Source: Paracoccus sp. M683 (GTDB taxonomy: Bacteria > Pseudomonadota > Alphaproteobacteria > Rhodobacterales > Rhodobacteraceae). Taken from it: DNA of 64,000 nt. The DNA lies in assembly GCF_007096355.1 (NCBI RefSeq), contig NZ_VKDF01000012.1:1126-65125 (forward strand), written 5' to 3'. Under the pieces are notes generated by a model, which was not told the DNA's origin, made no database searches, and saw only the letters and a program-made list of their open reading frames with translations. Positions 54,014-61,877 of the stretch are shown piece by piece. The position numbers and the translations under genes are program-made. The first letter of the stretch is position 1; every line of letters starts with the position of its first letter.

Positions 54014-55099
54014 TTGTCCGCGACTGATACGGAAAATGACGGGGGGCGGGCCGCTGGTCCGTCCCCTGCCGACCGTCGCGCCGCAACCCGCCGCCGGCTG
54101 AAGCGTATCGGCGGGGTGTTTCTGTCGCTGGCGCTGACGATGCTGGGCCTGTTGCTGGTGACATTCATCATCGGCCGCGTCATGCCCATTGATCCGGTGC
54201 TGAAGGTCGTGGGCGACCGCGCCACGCAGGCGCAATATGATGCCGCCTATGTCGCCATGGGGCTGGATCAGCCGCTTTATGTGCAGTTCATCCGCTATAT
54301 CGGCGATGTTCTGACGGGTGATTTCGGTCGCTCGATCTCGACCGGGCAACTGGTCATCAATGATATCAAGCGGGTCTTTCCCGCGACCGTGGAGCTGGCC
54401 ACGCTTGGCACCCTGATCGGCGTGCTGATCGGCGTGCCGCTTGGCGTGATCGCTGCCGCCAATCGCGGGGGATGGGTCGATCAGGTCGCCCGTGTCGTTG
54501 CGCTGATCGGATATTCGATGCCGATCTTCTGGCTGGGGCTGATGGGCCTTCTGATCTTCTATGGCATCCTTGGCTGGGTCGGTGGGCCGGGCCGGCAGGA
54601 CATCATCTATTCCGGCATGGTGCCCACTGTCACCGGCCTCTTGATGGTCGATTCGCTGATCGCGGGCGATTGGGGGGCGTTCAAGGATGCCTTTTCCCAC
54701 ATCATCCTGCCCGCGTCGCTGCTGGGCTATTTCAGCCTTGCATATATCAGCCGCATGACCCGCAGCTTCATGCTGGAACAGCTTTCCGCCGAATATATCA
54801 CCACCGCCCGCGTCAAGGGCCTGTCCGAGCGCGGGGTGATCTGGCGCCATGCCTTCCGCAATATCTCGATCCCGCTGATCACGGTGATCGCGCTATCCTT
54901 CGGCTCGCTGCTGGAGGGCTCGGTCCTGACCGAGATCATCTTCAGCTGGCCCGGCCTTGGCCAATACGTCACCAAGGCGCTGCTGGCCGGCGACATGAAT
55001 GCCGTGCTTGGCGGCACCATCGTCATCGGCACCTGCTTCGTCGGGCTGAACCTTCTCAGCGATCTTCTCTATCGCGTGCTGGATCCGAGGTCGAAATGA
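54014..55099 (+). CDS. ABC importer permease, DppB type
   Basis: The 361-residue protein has a longer hydrophilic N terminus (about 30 residues) and six transmembrane helices of the binding-protein-dependent permease type. The cytoplasmic EAA loop is LEQLSAEYITTARVKGLSER, and GDFGRSISTGQLVINDIKRV and GSVLTEIIFSWPGLGQYVTK are family landmarks. The start is a TTG at 54014, only 3 bases after the binding-protein stop. It overlaps the next permease gene by 4 bases. Confidence 0.93.
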   Translation: MSATDTENDGGRAAGPSPADRRAATRRRLKRIGGVFLSLALTMLGLLLVTFIIGRVMPIDPVLKVVGDRATQAQYDAAYVAMGLDQPLYVQFIRYIGDVLTGDFGRSISTGQLVINDIKRVFPATVELATLGTLIGVLIGVPLGVIAAANRGGWVDQVARVVALIGYSMPIFWLGLMGLLIFYGILGWVGGPGRQDIIYSGMVPTVTGLLMVDSLIAGDWGAFKDAFSHIILPASLLGYFSLAYISRMTRSFMLEQLSAEYITTARVKGLSERGVIWRHAFRNISIPLITVIALSFGSLLEGSVLTEIIFSWPGLGQYVTKALLAGDMNAVLGGTIVIGTCFVGLNLLSDLLYRVLDPRSK

Positions 55100-56013
55100 G
55101 CGACGTGCAATACCAAAGCCGCCGCGACTGGCTGTTGACCGACGCGCCCCAGACCCGCCGGCAGGCGCGATTGGGCGCGATCTATCAGGGCTGGCTGACC
55201 TTTCGCGCCAACAAGCTGGCGATGTTCGGTCTGGTCATCCTGATCCTGCTGATCGTCATGGCGATCTTCGCGCCGCTTCTGGCGCCCTATAGCCCGTTCA
55301 GCCAGGACCTTACCAACCGCTTGCAACCGCCCGGCGCCGCCAATTGGCTGGGCACCGACCATCTGGGCCGCGATATCATGTCGCGGCTGATCCATGGCTC
55401 GCGCATCACCTTGTTCATCGTCGGCACGGTGGCGCTGATCGCGCCGATCATCGGTCTGTTCGTGGGCACCGTCGCAGGCTTCGCCGGGGGATGGGTCGAC
55501 CAGGTGCTTATGCGCATCACCGATATCTTCCTGGCCTTCCCGAAGCTGATCCTCGCGCTCGCCTTTGTCGCTGCCCTCGGCGCAGGCATCGGCAACGCGG
55601 TGCTTGCCCTCGCCATCACCGCCTGGCCACCTTACGCGCGCCTTGCGCGGGCGGAAACGCTGACCATCCGCAACGCCGATTTCATCGCCGCCGCCCGGCT
55701 GCAAGGTGCCGGTCCCATGCGGCTGCTGATCGGCCATATCTGGCCGCTTTGTATCAGCTCGCTGATTGTCCGCGTGGCGCTGGACATGGCGGGGATCATC
55801 CTTTCCGCCGCCGGCCTCGGTTTTCTTGGCCTCGGTGCGCAGCCGCCCATGCCGGAATGGGGGGCGATGATCTCGGACGGGCGCACCTATATCCTCGATT
55901 TCTGGTGGGTCGCCGCGATGCCCGGTCTGGCCATCTTCATCGTCTCACTGGCCTTCAACCTGCTGGGCGACGGGCTGCGTGACGTGCTGGACCCGAAAGG
56001 GGCGAAAGAATGA
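55096..56013 (+). CDS. ABC importer permease, DppC type
   Basis: The 305-residue protein has the DppC pattern: an N-terminal helix (LAMFGLVILILLIVMAIFAP), the conserved LGTDHLGRDIMSRLIHGSRI, transmembrane helices with FLAFPKLILALAFVAALGAG, an EAA-type loop ADFIAAARLQGAGPMRLLIG, and the C-terminal NLLGDGLRDVLDPKGAKE. It overlaps the permease gene before it and the ATPase gene after it by 4 bases each. Confidence 0.95.
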   Translation: MSDVQYQSRRDWLLTDAPQTRRQARLGAIYQGWLTFRANKLAMFGLVILILLIVMAIFAPLLAPYSPFSQDLTNRLQPPGAANWLGTDHLGRDIMSRLIHGSRITLFIVGTVALIAPIIGLFVGTVAGFAGGWVDQVLMRITDIFLAFPKLILALAFVAALGAGIGNAVLALAITAWPPYARLARAETLTIRNADFIAAARLQGAGPMRLLIGHIWPLCISSLIVRVALDMAGIILSAAGLGFLGLGAQPPMPEWGAMISDGRTYILDFWWVAAMPGLAIFIVSLAFNLLGDGLRDVLDPKGAKE

Positions 56014-56879
56014 CCACCGCCTTGCTGTCCGTACAGAACTTGCGCGTGACCTTCCCCACGCGACAGGGCGCGTTTCAGGCCGTGCGCGGCGTCAGCTTCG
56101 ACCTGGGCCGCGAACGCCTTGGCGTGGTCGGCGAATCCGGTTCCGGCAAATCCATGACCGGCCGCGCGATCCTTGGCCTCGTCCGCCCACCGGGCCGCGT
56201 CACCGCCGACCGCCTGACCTTGGGTGACCAGTCGATCCTGAACCTGCCGGAACGCCAGATGCGCGCCATTCGCGGCAATCGCATCAGCATGGTCATGCAG
56301 GACCCCAAGTTCAGCCTGAACCCGGTGATGCGCATCGGCGACCAGATTATCGAGGCCTATCGCCTCCATGCCGGAGGCGGCCGCGACGCCGCCCGCCAAA
56401 AGGCGCTGGACATGCTGCGCGCCGTCCAGATCCGCGACCCGGAACGGGTCATGGGGGCCTATCCGCACGAGGTTTCGGGCGGCATGGGCCAGCGCATCAT
56501 GATCGCCATGATGCTGGCCCCTGACCCCGAAATCCTGATCGCGGACGAGCCGACCAGCGCGCTGGATGTCTCGGTTCGTACCGAGGTTCTGAACATCATG
56601 GACGGCCTTGTCCGCGACCGGGGGATGGGCTTGATCTTCATCAGCCACGACCTGAACCTGGTCGCGCAATTCTGCGACCGGGTGCTGATCATGTATGCCG
56701 GCCGCGTCGTCGAGACACTGGCGGCAAAAGACCTGCACAACGCCCGCCACCCTTACACCCAGGGCCTGCTGAACAGCCTGCCGCGCCTCGACCACCCGGT
56801 CGAACGCCTGGCGGTGCTGCAACGACAGGACAGTTGGCGCGACGTCCCCCTGCAAACCGACCTTCCGGGGGGGCTCTGA
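56010..56879 (+). CDS. ABC importer ATPase, DppD type
   Basis: The 289-residue ATPase has Walker A GVVGESGSGKSMTGRAILG, the Q-loop region ISMVMQDPKFSLNPVMRIGD, signature HEVSGGMGQRIMIAMMLAPD, Walker B ILIADEPTSALDVSVRTEV, and a C-terminal HPYTQGLLNSLPRLDHPVER. It is shorter than E. coli DppD and lacks the Cys-containing C-terminal extension, so it belongs to a short subgroup. A repeat element separates it from the second ATPase gene. Confidence 0.94.
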   Translation: MTTALLSVQNLRVTFPTRQGAFQAVRGVSFDLGRERLGVVGESGSGKSMTGRAILGLVRPPGRVTADRLTLGDQSILNLPERQMRAIRGNRISMVMQDPKFSLNPVMRIGDQIIEAYRLHAGGGRDAARQKALDMLRAVQIRDPERVMGAYPHEVSGGMGQRIMIAMMLAPDPEILIADEPTSALDVSVRTEVLNIMDGLVRDRGMGLIFISHDLNLVAQFCDRVLIMYAGRVVETLAAKDLHNARHPYTQGLLNSLPRLDHPVERLAVLQRQDSWRDVPLQTDLPGGL

Positions 56880-56888
56880 CATGCGCCT

Positions 56889-56938
56889 GCTTTGGTCCGG
56901 AAATATCCCACGGGGGCGCGGGGGTGTGAAACCCCCGC
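56889..56938 (-). repeat. GGATATTT intergenic element, copy 5
   Basis: On the minus strand a GCGGGGG/CCCCCGC hairpin (56932-56938 with 56918-56924) is followed by GCCCCCGTGGGATATTTCCG and ACCAAAGCAGG. It occupies the 75-bp gap between the two ATPase genes inside an otherwise tightly overlapping operon, in reverse orientation to transcription. Confidence 0.75.
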
Positions 56939-56954
56939 TGCAACGGTGCCGCCC

Positions 56955-57707
56955 ATGCTGACCGTTACCGATCTGAACGTCTGGTTCGGCTATCCCCCCG
57001 ACCGCGTCGATGCGGTAAAGGCCGCCTCTTTCACTGTCGCGCAAGGCGAAAGCTTTGGCCTTGTCGGCGAATCCGGTTCCGGCAAATCGACGATCCTGCG
57101 CGCCATCACCGGGTTGATCGACACCTGGTCCGGCCAGATCGAGGTCGCCGGACAGGCCGTCGCGGGACGCAAACGCGACAGGGCGTTTCACAAGACCGTG
57201 CAGATGGTCTTTCAAGACCCCTATGCCAGCCTGCATCCGCGTCATTCGGTTGACCGGGTATTGTCGGAAACGCTGAAATTGCAAGGCATGGACGATATTG
57301 ACGGCCGTATCAGCAGGCTTCTGAACGATGTGGGCCTTGGGAAGGGCTTCCGCTTTCGCTATCCGCACCAGCTGTCAGGCGGCCAGCGTCAGCGTGTTGC
57401 CATCGCTCGCGCCCTGGCTGCCGAACCCAAGCTGTTGCTGCTGGACGAACCTACCAGCGCGCTGGATGTCAGCGTGCAGGCCGAAATCCTGAACCTGTTG
57501 ACGGACCTGCGGGCCGAACACGGGCTGACCTATGTAATGGTCAGCCATGATCTCGCCGTGGTCGGCCATATGTGCGACCGCCTGGCGGTCATGCGCGGCG
57601 GGCGGATCGAGGAAATCATGACAGTCGACCAACTGCGCCATGCCGGTGCGACGCAGGATTATACCCGGCACCTGATCGCCGCCAGTGCCGGATATGAACG
57701 CAGCTGA
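56955..57707 (+). CDS. ABC importer ATPase, DppF type
   Basis: The 250-residue ATPase has MLTVTDLNVWFGYPPDRVDA, Walker A GLVGESGSGKSTILRAITGL, the Q-loop MVFQDPYASLHPRHSVDRVL, signature HQLSGGQRQRVAIARALAAE, Walker B LLLLDEPTSALDVSVQAEIL, and the H-loop VMVSHDLAVVGHMCDRLAVM. The C terminus is short, without the usual oligopeptide-transporter extension. The ATG at 56955 is chosen; an upstream in-frame start would translate the intergenic repeat. It is the last gene of the operon. Confidence 0.94.
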   Translation: MLTVTDLNVWFGYPPDRVDAVKAASFTVAQGESFGLVGESGSGKSTILRAITGLIDTWSGQIEVAGQAVAGRKRDRAFHKTVQMVFQDPYASLHPRHSVDRVLSETLKLQGMDDIDGRISRLLNDVGLGKGFRFRYPHQLSGGQRQRVAIARALAAEPKLLLLDEPTSALDVSVQAEILNLLTDLRAEHGLTYVMVSHDLAVVGHMCDRLAVMRGGRIEEIMTVDQLRHAGATQDYTRHLIAASAGYERS

Positions 57708-57821
57708 TTATAAAATTCCGGCTGCCCATTAAATAATCGCAACGATTATATTTGCAGAATTGAATTAATATATAAAATTTAATCACCGTGCCAATAATGC
57801 ACATTTTATTTCGGGAGTGAT
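57708..57821. other. AT-rich intergenic island
   Basis: This stretch of about 110 bases is far richer in A and T than anything else in the window. It contains a perfect ATAATCG-CAA-CGATTAT hairpin (57733-57749) and the runs GAATTGAATTAATATATAAA and CATTTTATTT. It could be a promoter or silencer region for the ORF at 57822, or recently acquired DNA. No good -35/-10 pair with normal spacing was found. Confidence 0.6.
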
Positions 57822-58109
57822 ATGCCTGAACCGAACCTGCATTCGATTGCGCGCGGTGATTTGCGGCCTCCGCCCGCAGGGCCACAATCTGCTGGCCACC
57901 TGAATCCCTTTGCCGAGCGGCGCAAATCGCCATCCTTGCCAATGGCGGCGAAGCCCGTCCATCCGGCCGCAAATGCGCCGCCCCCCGAGCCCTGGCGAAT
58001 GAGTCAGTATTTCGAGGCCGATCCGCCTCTGGATCCGATGCATCGCGCCAAAGCCCCAGGGGGCGGGTCCGCGACATCAGCGGTGGGACGGGGCTGGTGG
58101 TCATGCTGA
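57822..58109 (+). CDS. Small ORF of unknown function after the AT-rich island
   Basis: I do not recognise this 95-codon ORF. It has an ATG preceded by TTCGGGAGTGAT, a reasonable ribosome binding site, and encodes a Pro/Ala-rich, hydrophilic protein (PEPNLHSIARGDLRPPPAGP at the start, MSQYFEADPPLDPMHRAKAP in the second half). There is no signal peptide, membrane segment or known motif. The composition would fit a disordered protein or a chance ORF in GC-rich DNA. The remaining 120 bases before the aldo/keto reductase (58110-58231) show nothing convincing apart from an overlapping 31-codon ORF at 58103. Confidence 0.35.
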   Translation: MPEPNLHSIARGDLRPPPAGPQSAGHLNPFAERRKSPSLPMAAKPVHPAANAPPPEPWRMSQYFEADPPLDPMHRAKAPGGGSATSAVGRGWWSC

Positions 58110-58231
58110 TGCGAGTTTTCGGCTTTATCCGCGAGGCTTGGCCTGGGGCGCAGAAATTCTGTTCCGGCAAGGGTTGCGCCCGTGCCGGCCATGGCTAGGT
58201 TTGCCCGGCATCAACAGGAAACCGGACAGGG

Positions 58232-59299
58232 ATGACAGCCATGCAGCGGGTGAAACTCGGCGCCAGCGAAATCGAGGTCAGCGAGATCTGCCTTGGCACG
58301 ATGACCTTTGGCCGGCAGACGGACGAGGCCGAGGCGCATGCCCAGATGGATATGGCCCTGCAAGCCGGGATCACCTTCCTGGATTGCGCGGAAATGTATC
58401 CGGTCAACCCGATCCGGCGTGACAGCATTGGCGATTCCGAACGCATCATCGGCAGTTGGCTGGCGCGAACCGGCCATCGCGACCGCGTCCAGATCGCGAC
58501 CAAGATCACTGGCCCCAGCCAAATCGTGAATGACAGCCAGCCCTTTGACGGCGCCGCAGTGACGCGGGCCATCGACGCCTCGCTGGTTCGCCTGGGGACG
58601 GATCGCATCGACCTTTATCAGCTACACTGGCCGGTGCGCGGCTCTTATGCCTTCCGCCAAAGCTGGAACTATGATCCCTCGGGGCAGAACCGTGAACGCA
58701 CGCTGGATCACATGCGCGACGTGCTGGCGGCGCTGGCTGCTGGCGTCAAGGCCGGCAAGATCCGTGCAGCGGGCCTGTCGAATGAAAGCGCCTGGGGTCT
58801 GACCCGCTGGATCGACATGGCCGAGGCGGGCGGCGGGCCGCGCATGGCCGCGATCCAGAACGAATATTCCCTGCTTTGCCGTCCCTACGATACCGATCTG
58901 GCCGAGGTCGCCGTGAACGAGGACGTCACGCTGCTGGCCTATTCGCCGCTGGCCGCCGGGCTGCTGACCGGAAAATATCAGCAGGGCGCCGTGCCGTCCG
59001 ACAGTCGTGCCGCGGTGGACCGGGCGTCCGGCGGGCTGGGCAATCTGGGCGGGCGCAAGACCGAGCGCGCCTTGCAGGCCGTCGCGGCCTATCTGGAGCT
59101 GGCGGCTGGTGCGGGCTGGGATCCGGTGCATATGGCGATTTCCTGGCAGCTGACGCGGCCGTTCAAGCTGGTCCCGATCATCGGCGCGACCTCGGTGGTG
59201 CAGCTGGATCACCTGATCGCGGGATTGGGCCGCCGCATGGATCGCGATCTTGCGAAAACCATCGACCGGCTGAACAAGGCCCATCCCCTGCCATTCTGA
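58232..59299 (+). CDS. Aldo/keto reductase, Tas-like
   Basis: The 355-residue protein is a TIM-barrel aldo/keto reductase of the Tas/YajO group. Catalytic residues are in ITFLDCAEMYPVNPIRRDSI (Asp, Tyr), RVQIATKITGPSQIVND (Lys) and IDLYQLHWPVRGSYAF (His). Further features are AIQNEYSLLCRPYDTDLAEV, LLAYSPLAAGLLTGKYQQGA and the cofactor end LVPIIGATSVVQLDHLIAGL. The long loop after the catalytic histidine is characteristic of Tas. The substrate is unknown. The start may be 58232 or the in-frame ATG 58241. Confidence 0.92.
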   Translation: MTAMQRVKLGASEIEVSEICLGTMTFGRQTDEAEAHAQMDMALQAGITFLDCAEMYPVNPIRRDSIGDSERIIGSWLARTGHRDRVQIATKITGPSQIVNDSQPFDGAAVTRAIDASLVRLGTDRIDLYQLHWPVRGSYAFRQSWNYDPSGQNRERTLDHMRDVLAALAAGVKAGKIRAAGLSNESAWGLTRWIDMAEAGGGPRMAAIQNEYSLLCRPYDTDLAEVAVNEDVTLLAYSPLAAGLLTGKYQQGAVPSDSRAAVDRASGGLGNLGGRKTERALQAVAAYLELAAGAGWDPVHMAISWQLTRPFKLVPIIGATSVVQLDHLIAGLGRRMDRDLAKTIDRLNKAHPLPF

Positions 59300-59404
59300 A
59301 GGCCCGGCCGATTGGGGTCGGGGACGGACCCTTAAAAGCCTTGATGAAACCGTTCCGCCGCTTATCTTGTTGATCCAAAGGCAAGGATGCGAAGGGGCAC
59401 AGAC

Positions 59405-60358
59405 ATGGCGGGCGATCCATACGCGGCATTGGGCGTGTCAAAAACCGCAAGCGATGCCGAGATCAAGAAGGCCTATCGCAAGATCGCCAAGTCCGATCAC
59501 CCCGACCTGAACCCCGATCCCGCCGCGGCCGAACGGTTCAAGGCCGCCTCTGCCGCCTATGACCTGCTGAAGGATCCAGAACAGCGGCGCCGCTTTGACG
59601 CGGGCGAGATCGACGATCAGGGTCAGGAACGGCCTCAGCACCGCTATTACCGGCAGCATGCCGAAGCGGCGGGCAACCCTTATGCGCAGGAATACGGCTT
59701 TCAGGGCGACCCCGACCTGTCGGATGTGTTCGAGGATCTGTTCGGACGGCGCGGGCAGGGGGCGGGGCAGGGCGCTTTTCGCGGGTATCGGGCTGGCTCG
59801 GGCGGCGGCCCGCGCGAGGCCGATTTCAGCATGCGCGGCCAGGATCACCGTTTCCAGCTGGAGGTCGATTTCCTGACCGCCGCCAAAGGGGGCAAGACCC
59901 GCATTTCCCTGCCTGATGGCGGCGATCTGGAGGTGTCGATCCCGAAAGGCGCGCATGAGGGCCAGACCATCCGGCTGAAGGGCAAGGGCGGGCCGGGTTT
60001 CGGCAAGGGCGCGCCGGGTGACGCCTATCTGACGCTGTCGGTGGGGCAGCACCCCGATTTTCAGCGCGAAGGCGACGATATTTTCGTCACCCTGCCGATT
60101 TCGATCGACGAGGCCATTCTGGGCGGCAAGGTCGCCGTGCCCACCATTGACGGCCCGGTGAACCTGACCATTCCCAAGGGCGCGACCAGCGGGCAAAAGC
60201 TGCGCCTGCGCGGCCGTGGCGTCAATGGTGGCGATCAGCAGGTCGAGTTGAAGGTGGTGATGCCGGCCCGGCCCGATGACGAGTTGACGGCATTCATGGA
60301 AAACTGGCGCAAGAGCCATGGCTATGATCCGCGCGCCAAGACCAGGACGGGGGGCTGA
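59405..60358 (+). CDS. cbpA: DnaJ-class co-chaperone without zinc finger (CbpA type)
   Basis: The 317-residue protein has an N-terminal J domain (DPYAALGVSKTASDAEIKKA, with the HPD tripeptide in KSDHPDLNPD), a Gly/Phe-rich linker (about 75-140), and two beta-barrel client-binding domains (DHRFQLEVDFLTAAKGGKTR, PKGAHEGQTIRLKGKGGPGF, PKGATSGQKLRLRGRGVNGG). The cysteine-rich zinc finger of DnaJ is absent, as in CbpA. It would stimulate DnaK. The gene is followed 4 bases later by a CbpM-like gene, the known modulator partner. Confidence 0.92.
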   Translation: MAGDPYAALGVSKTASDAEIKKAYRKIAKSDHPDLNPDPAAAERFKAASAAYDLLKDPEQRRRFDAGEIDDQGQERPQHRYYRQHAEAAGNPYAQEYGFQGDPDLSDVFEDLFGRRGQGAGQGAFRGYRAGSGGGPREADFSMRGQDHRFQLEVDFLTAAKGGKTRISLPDGGDLEVSIPKGAHEGQTIRLKGKGGPGFGKGAPGDAYLTLSVGQHPDFQREGDDIFVTLPISIDEAILGGKVAVPTIDGPVNLTIPKGATSGQKLRLRGRGVNGGDQQVELKVVMPARPDDELTAFMENWRKSHGYDPRAKTRTGG

Positions 60359-60362
60359 TCCG

Positions 60363-60695
60363 ATGACCCGCATATATACCGAGGCTGAAACCATCGCCGC
60401 CATCGACGATCTGACCGGCGAGCGGCTTGTCACCTTCATCCGTGCCCGGATCGTTCAGCCCGTGCAGGGCGAGGCCGGCCAGATGTTCCGCGAGACCGAC
60501 GTGGCACGCCTGCAATTGCTGTGCGACCTCAGCGATGCCTATGACCTGCCCGAGGATTCGCTGACGATGGTCATGTCGCTGATCGACCAGCTGAACACCA
60601 TGCGCGGCGATATGCGTGCGCTGATGCAGGCGGTCGCGGCTGAAAACGACGAGGTTCGGCTGCGGATTCACACCCTTATTCGCGACCTGCGCTGA
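60363..60695 (+). CDS. cbpM: CbpM-like chaperone modulator
   Basis: The 110-residue protein resembles the MerR-like CbpM modulator that binds the J domain of CbpA and blocks its action on DnaK. It begins MTRIYTEAETIAAIDDLTGE, has RARIVQPVQGEAGQMFRETD and VARLQLLCDLSDAYDLPEDS as the helix-turn-helix-like part, and ends in a helix with LIDQLNTMRGDMRALMQAV. The position directly after cbpA is the strongest argument. A perfect 16-bp GC palindrome follows the stop. Confidence 0.85.
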   Translation: MTRIYTEAETIAAIDDLTGERLVTFIRARIVQPVQGEAGQMFRETDVARLQLLCDLSDAYDLPEDSLTMVMSLIDQLNTMRGDMRALMQAVAAENDEVRLRIHTLIRDLR

Positions 60696-60696
60696 G

Positions 60697-60712
60697 GCCG
60701 GGGCGCCCCGGC
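60697..60712. terminator. 16-bp perfect GC palindrome between convergent genes
   Basis: GCCGGGGCGCCCCGGC lies immediately after the cbpM stop and 7 bases before the end of the convergent DUF1289 gene. It can form a stem of six pairs with a small loop in either transcript, and probably helps to end both. No T tract is present. Confidence 0.45.
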
Positions 60713-60718
60713 ATCGTC

Positions 60719-60955
60719 TCAGTCGTCGCGCCTGCCGCCCCGGCCGCCGCGGCGCTTTTTCAGCCGAGGCTTGCGGGCGGGCAATTCGTCCAGAACGGCC
60801 TGCCGGGCCTCGATGCTCATGCCGGCCCAGCCTGCGATCTCGGCCAGGCTGCGATAGCAACCGACGCAGATCCCCTCTTGCGGGTGGATGACGCAGATAT
60901 TCACGCAGGGGCTTTGGGGTTCCATGCGGGTCCAGACAGGGGTGGTCTTGTTCAT
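60719..60955 (-). CDS. DUF1289 family protein
   Basis: The 78-residue protein has the cysteine pattern of DUF1289: EPQSPCVNICVIHPQEGICV followed by GCYRSLAEIAGWAGMSIEAR. These four cysteines probably bind a metal or an iron-sulfur cluster. The C terminus is very basic (LKKRRGGRGGRRDD). The family has no established function. The start is uncertain: ATG 60955 gives the usual length, but no Shine-Dalgarno sequence precedes it. Confidence 0.83.
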   Translation of the reverse strand: MNKTTPVWTRMEPQSPCVNICVIHPQEGICVGCYRSLAEIAGWAGMSIEARQAVLDELPARKPRLKKRRGGRGGRRDD

Positions 60956-61055
60956 GGCCGGCACTCTATGCGGCGGGATGGCGGATGCAAGATGCAAGGG
61001 GGTTCCTGTCGCCCTGCGGATATGCTATGAGGCGTCAGCAACAGGAGTTTTAGTC

Positions 61056-61076
61056 ATGGACCAGTCCCACATCTGA
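61056..61076 (+). CDS. Six-codon upstream ORF (candidate leader) before the acetyltransferase
   Basis: An ATG at 61056 opens the ORF Met-Asp-Gln-Ser-His-Ile-stop, preceded by AGGAG (61043-61047) at good spacing. It ends 31 bases before the ATG of the acetyltransferase gene, which has its own GTGAGGA ribosome binding site. Such minimal ORFs can act as translated leaders. It may equally be chance. Confidence 0.3.
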   Translation: MDQSHI

Positions 61077-61107
61077 CCTTTTTCGTTCAGACCTGTGAGG
61101 ATTCCCC

Positions 61108-61764
61108 ATGCTTGCCGACTTTCTTGATGCTTCTGCCCCCTATCCGATGCGTTTTGCCGATGGCCGGCTGAATCATGGTCTGGTTCACCTGAACCGGGTC
61201 ATTGATCATCCGAATATCGCGATCGGCGATTTCACCTATGCCAGCAGTTTCGATCCGCCCCAGGACTGGGCCGTGCGGCTGGCGCCTTATACCTATCCCG
61301 GCGCGCCCGAATCGCTGCGCATCGGGCGGTTCTGCCAGATCGCCGATCAGGTGAGGATCATCACCGCTTCGGCCAATCATCCGATGGCGGGGATCTCGAC
61401 CTATCCCTTCGGGATTTTCGATCACCAGCGATTGCCCGACTATATGGACCAGATCACTGGCCTGCCCGATACGGTGATCGGGCATGACGTGTGGCTGGGC
61501 GACGGGGTAAGGGTGCTGCCGGGGGTGCGGATCGGGTCGGGCGTGATCGCCGGGGCAGGGGCGGTGATCAGCAAGGATGTGCCCGACTATGCCATCGTCG
61601 CAGGCAATCCCGCACGGATCATCCGCTTTCGTTTCGCGCCCGAGCAGATCGCCGCGCTGCTGGCCCTGGGCTGGTGGAACTGGCCGGTCGAGGTCATCAG
61701 CCGTGCCACTGCCGCCTTGGCGCGCGCTGATATCGGGGCGCTGTCGGCATTGGCGCAGCGATAA
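61108..61764 (+). CDS. CatB-related O-acetyltransferase (hexapeptide family)
   Basis: The 218-residue protein is a left-handed beta-helix acetyltransferase of the Vat/CatB group. It shows HPNIAIGDFTYASSFDPPQD, RIGRFCQIADQVRIITASAN, the catalytic-histidine region ASANHPMAGISTYPFGIF, and the hexapeptide repeats TVIGHDVWLGDGVRVLPGVR and IGSGVIAGAGAVISKDVPDY. Family members acetylate streptogramins, chloramphenicol or sugars, but many chromosomal copies have no resistance role. The substrate is unknown. ATG 61108 follows GTGAGGATTCCCC. Confidence 0.9.
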   Translation: MLADFLDASAPYPMRFADGRLNHGLVHLNRVIDHPNIAIGDFTYASSFDPPQDWAVRLAPYTYPGAPESLRIGRFCQIADQVRIITASANHPMAGISTYPFGIFDHQRLPDYMDQITGLPDTVIGHDVWLGDGVRVLPGVRIGSGVIAGAGAVISKDVPDYAIVAGNPARIIRFRFAPEQIAALLALGWWNWPVEVISRATAALARADIGALSALAQR

Positions 61765-61877
61765 CGGCCCGGTTGCCGTCTTTACTTGCCACGGACTTGA
61801 CCCAAGGCGGGTGAATCCTCAAATTGTCACGCTCTTGTCTCGTCCGGATGACAGAGCTTTGTTCGAAAGGTGATCCG

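Noticed and set aside
52358..54850. 830-codon open frame on the minus strand opposite the importer binding protein and permease
   Set aside because: It is antisense to two clear family members, is rich in His, Gln, Arg and Gly without any domain, and is the usual by-product of GC-rich third-position bias.
56892..56954. Upstream extension of the second importer ATPase
   Set aside because: The extra 21 codons translate the intergenic repeat; family proteins start at MLTVTDLN.
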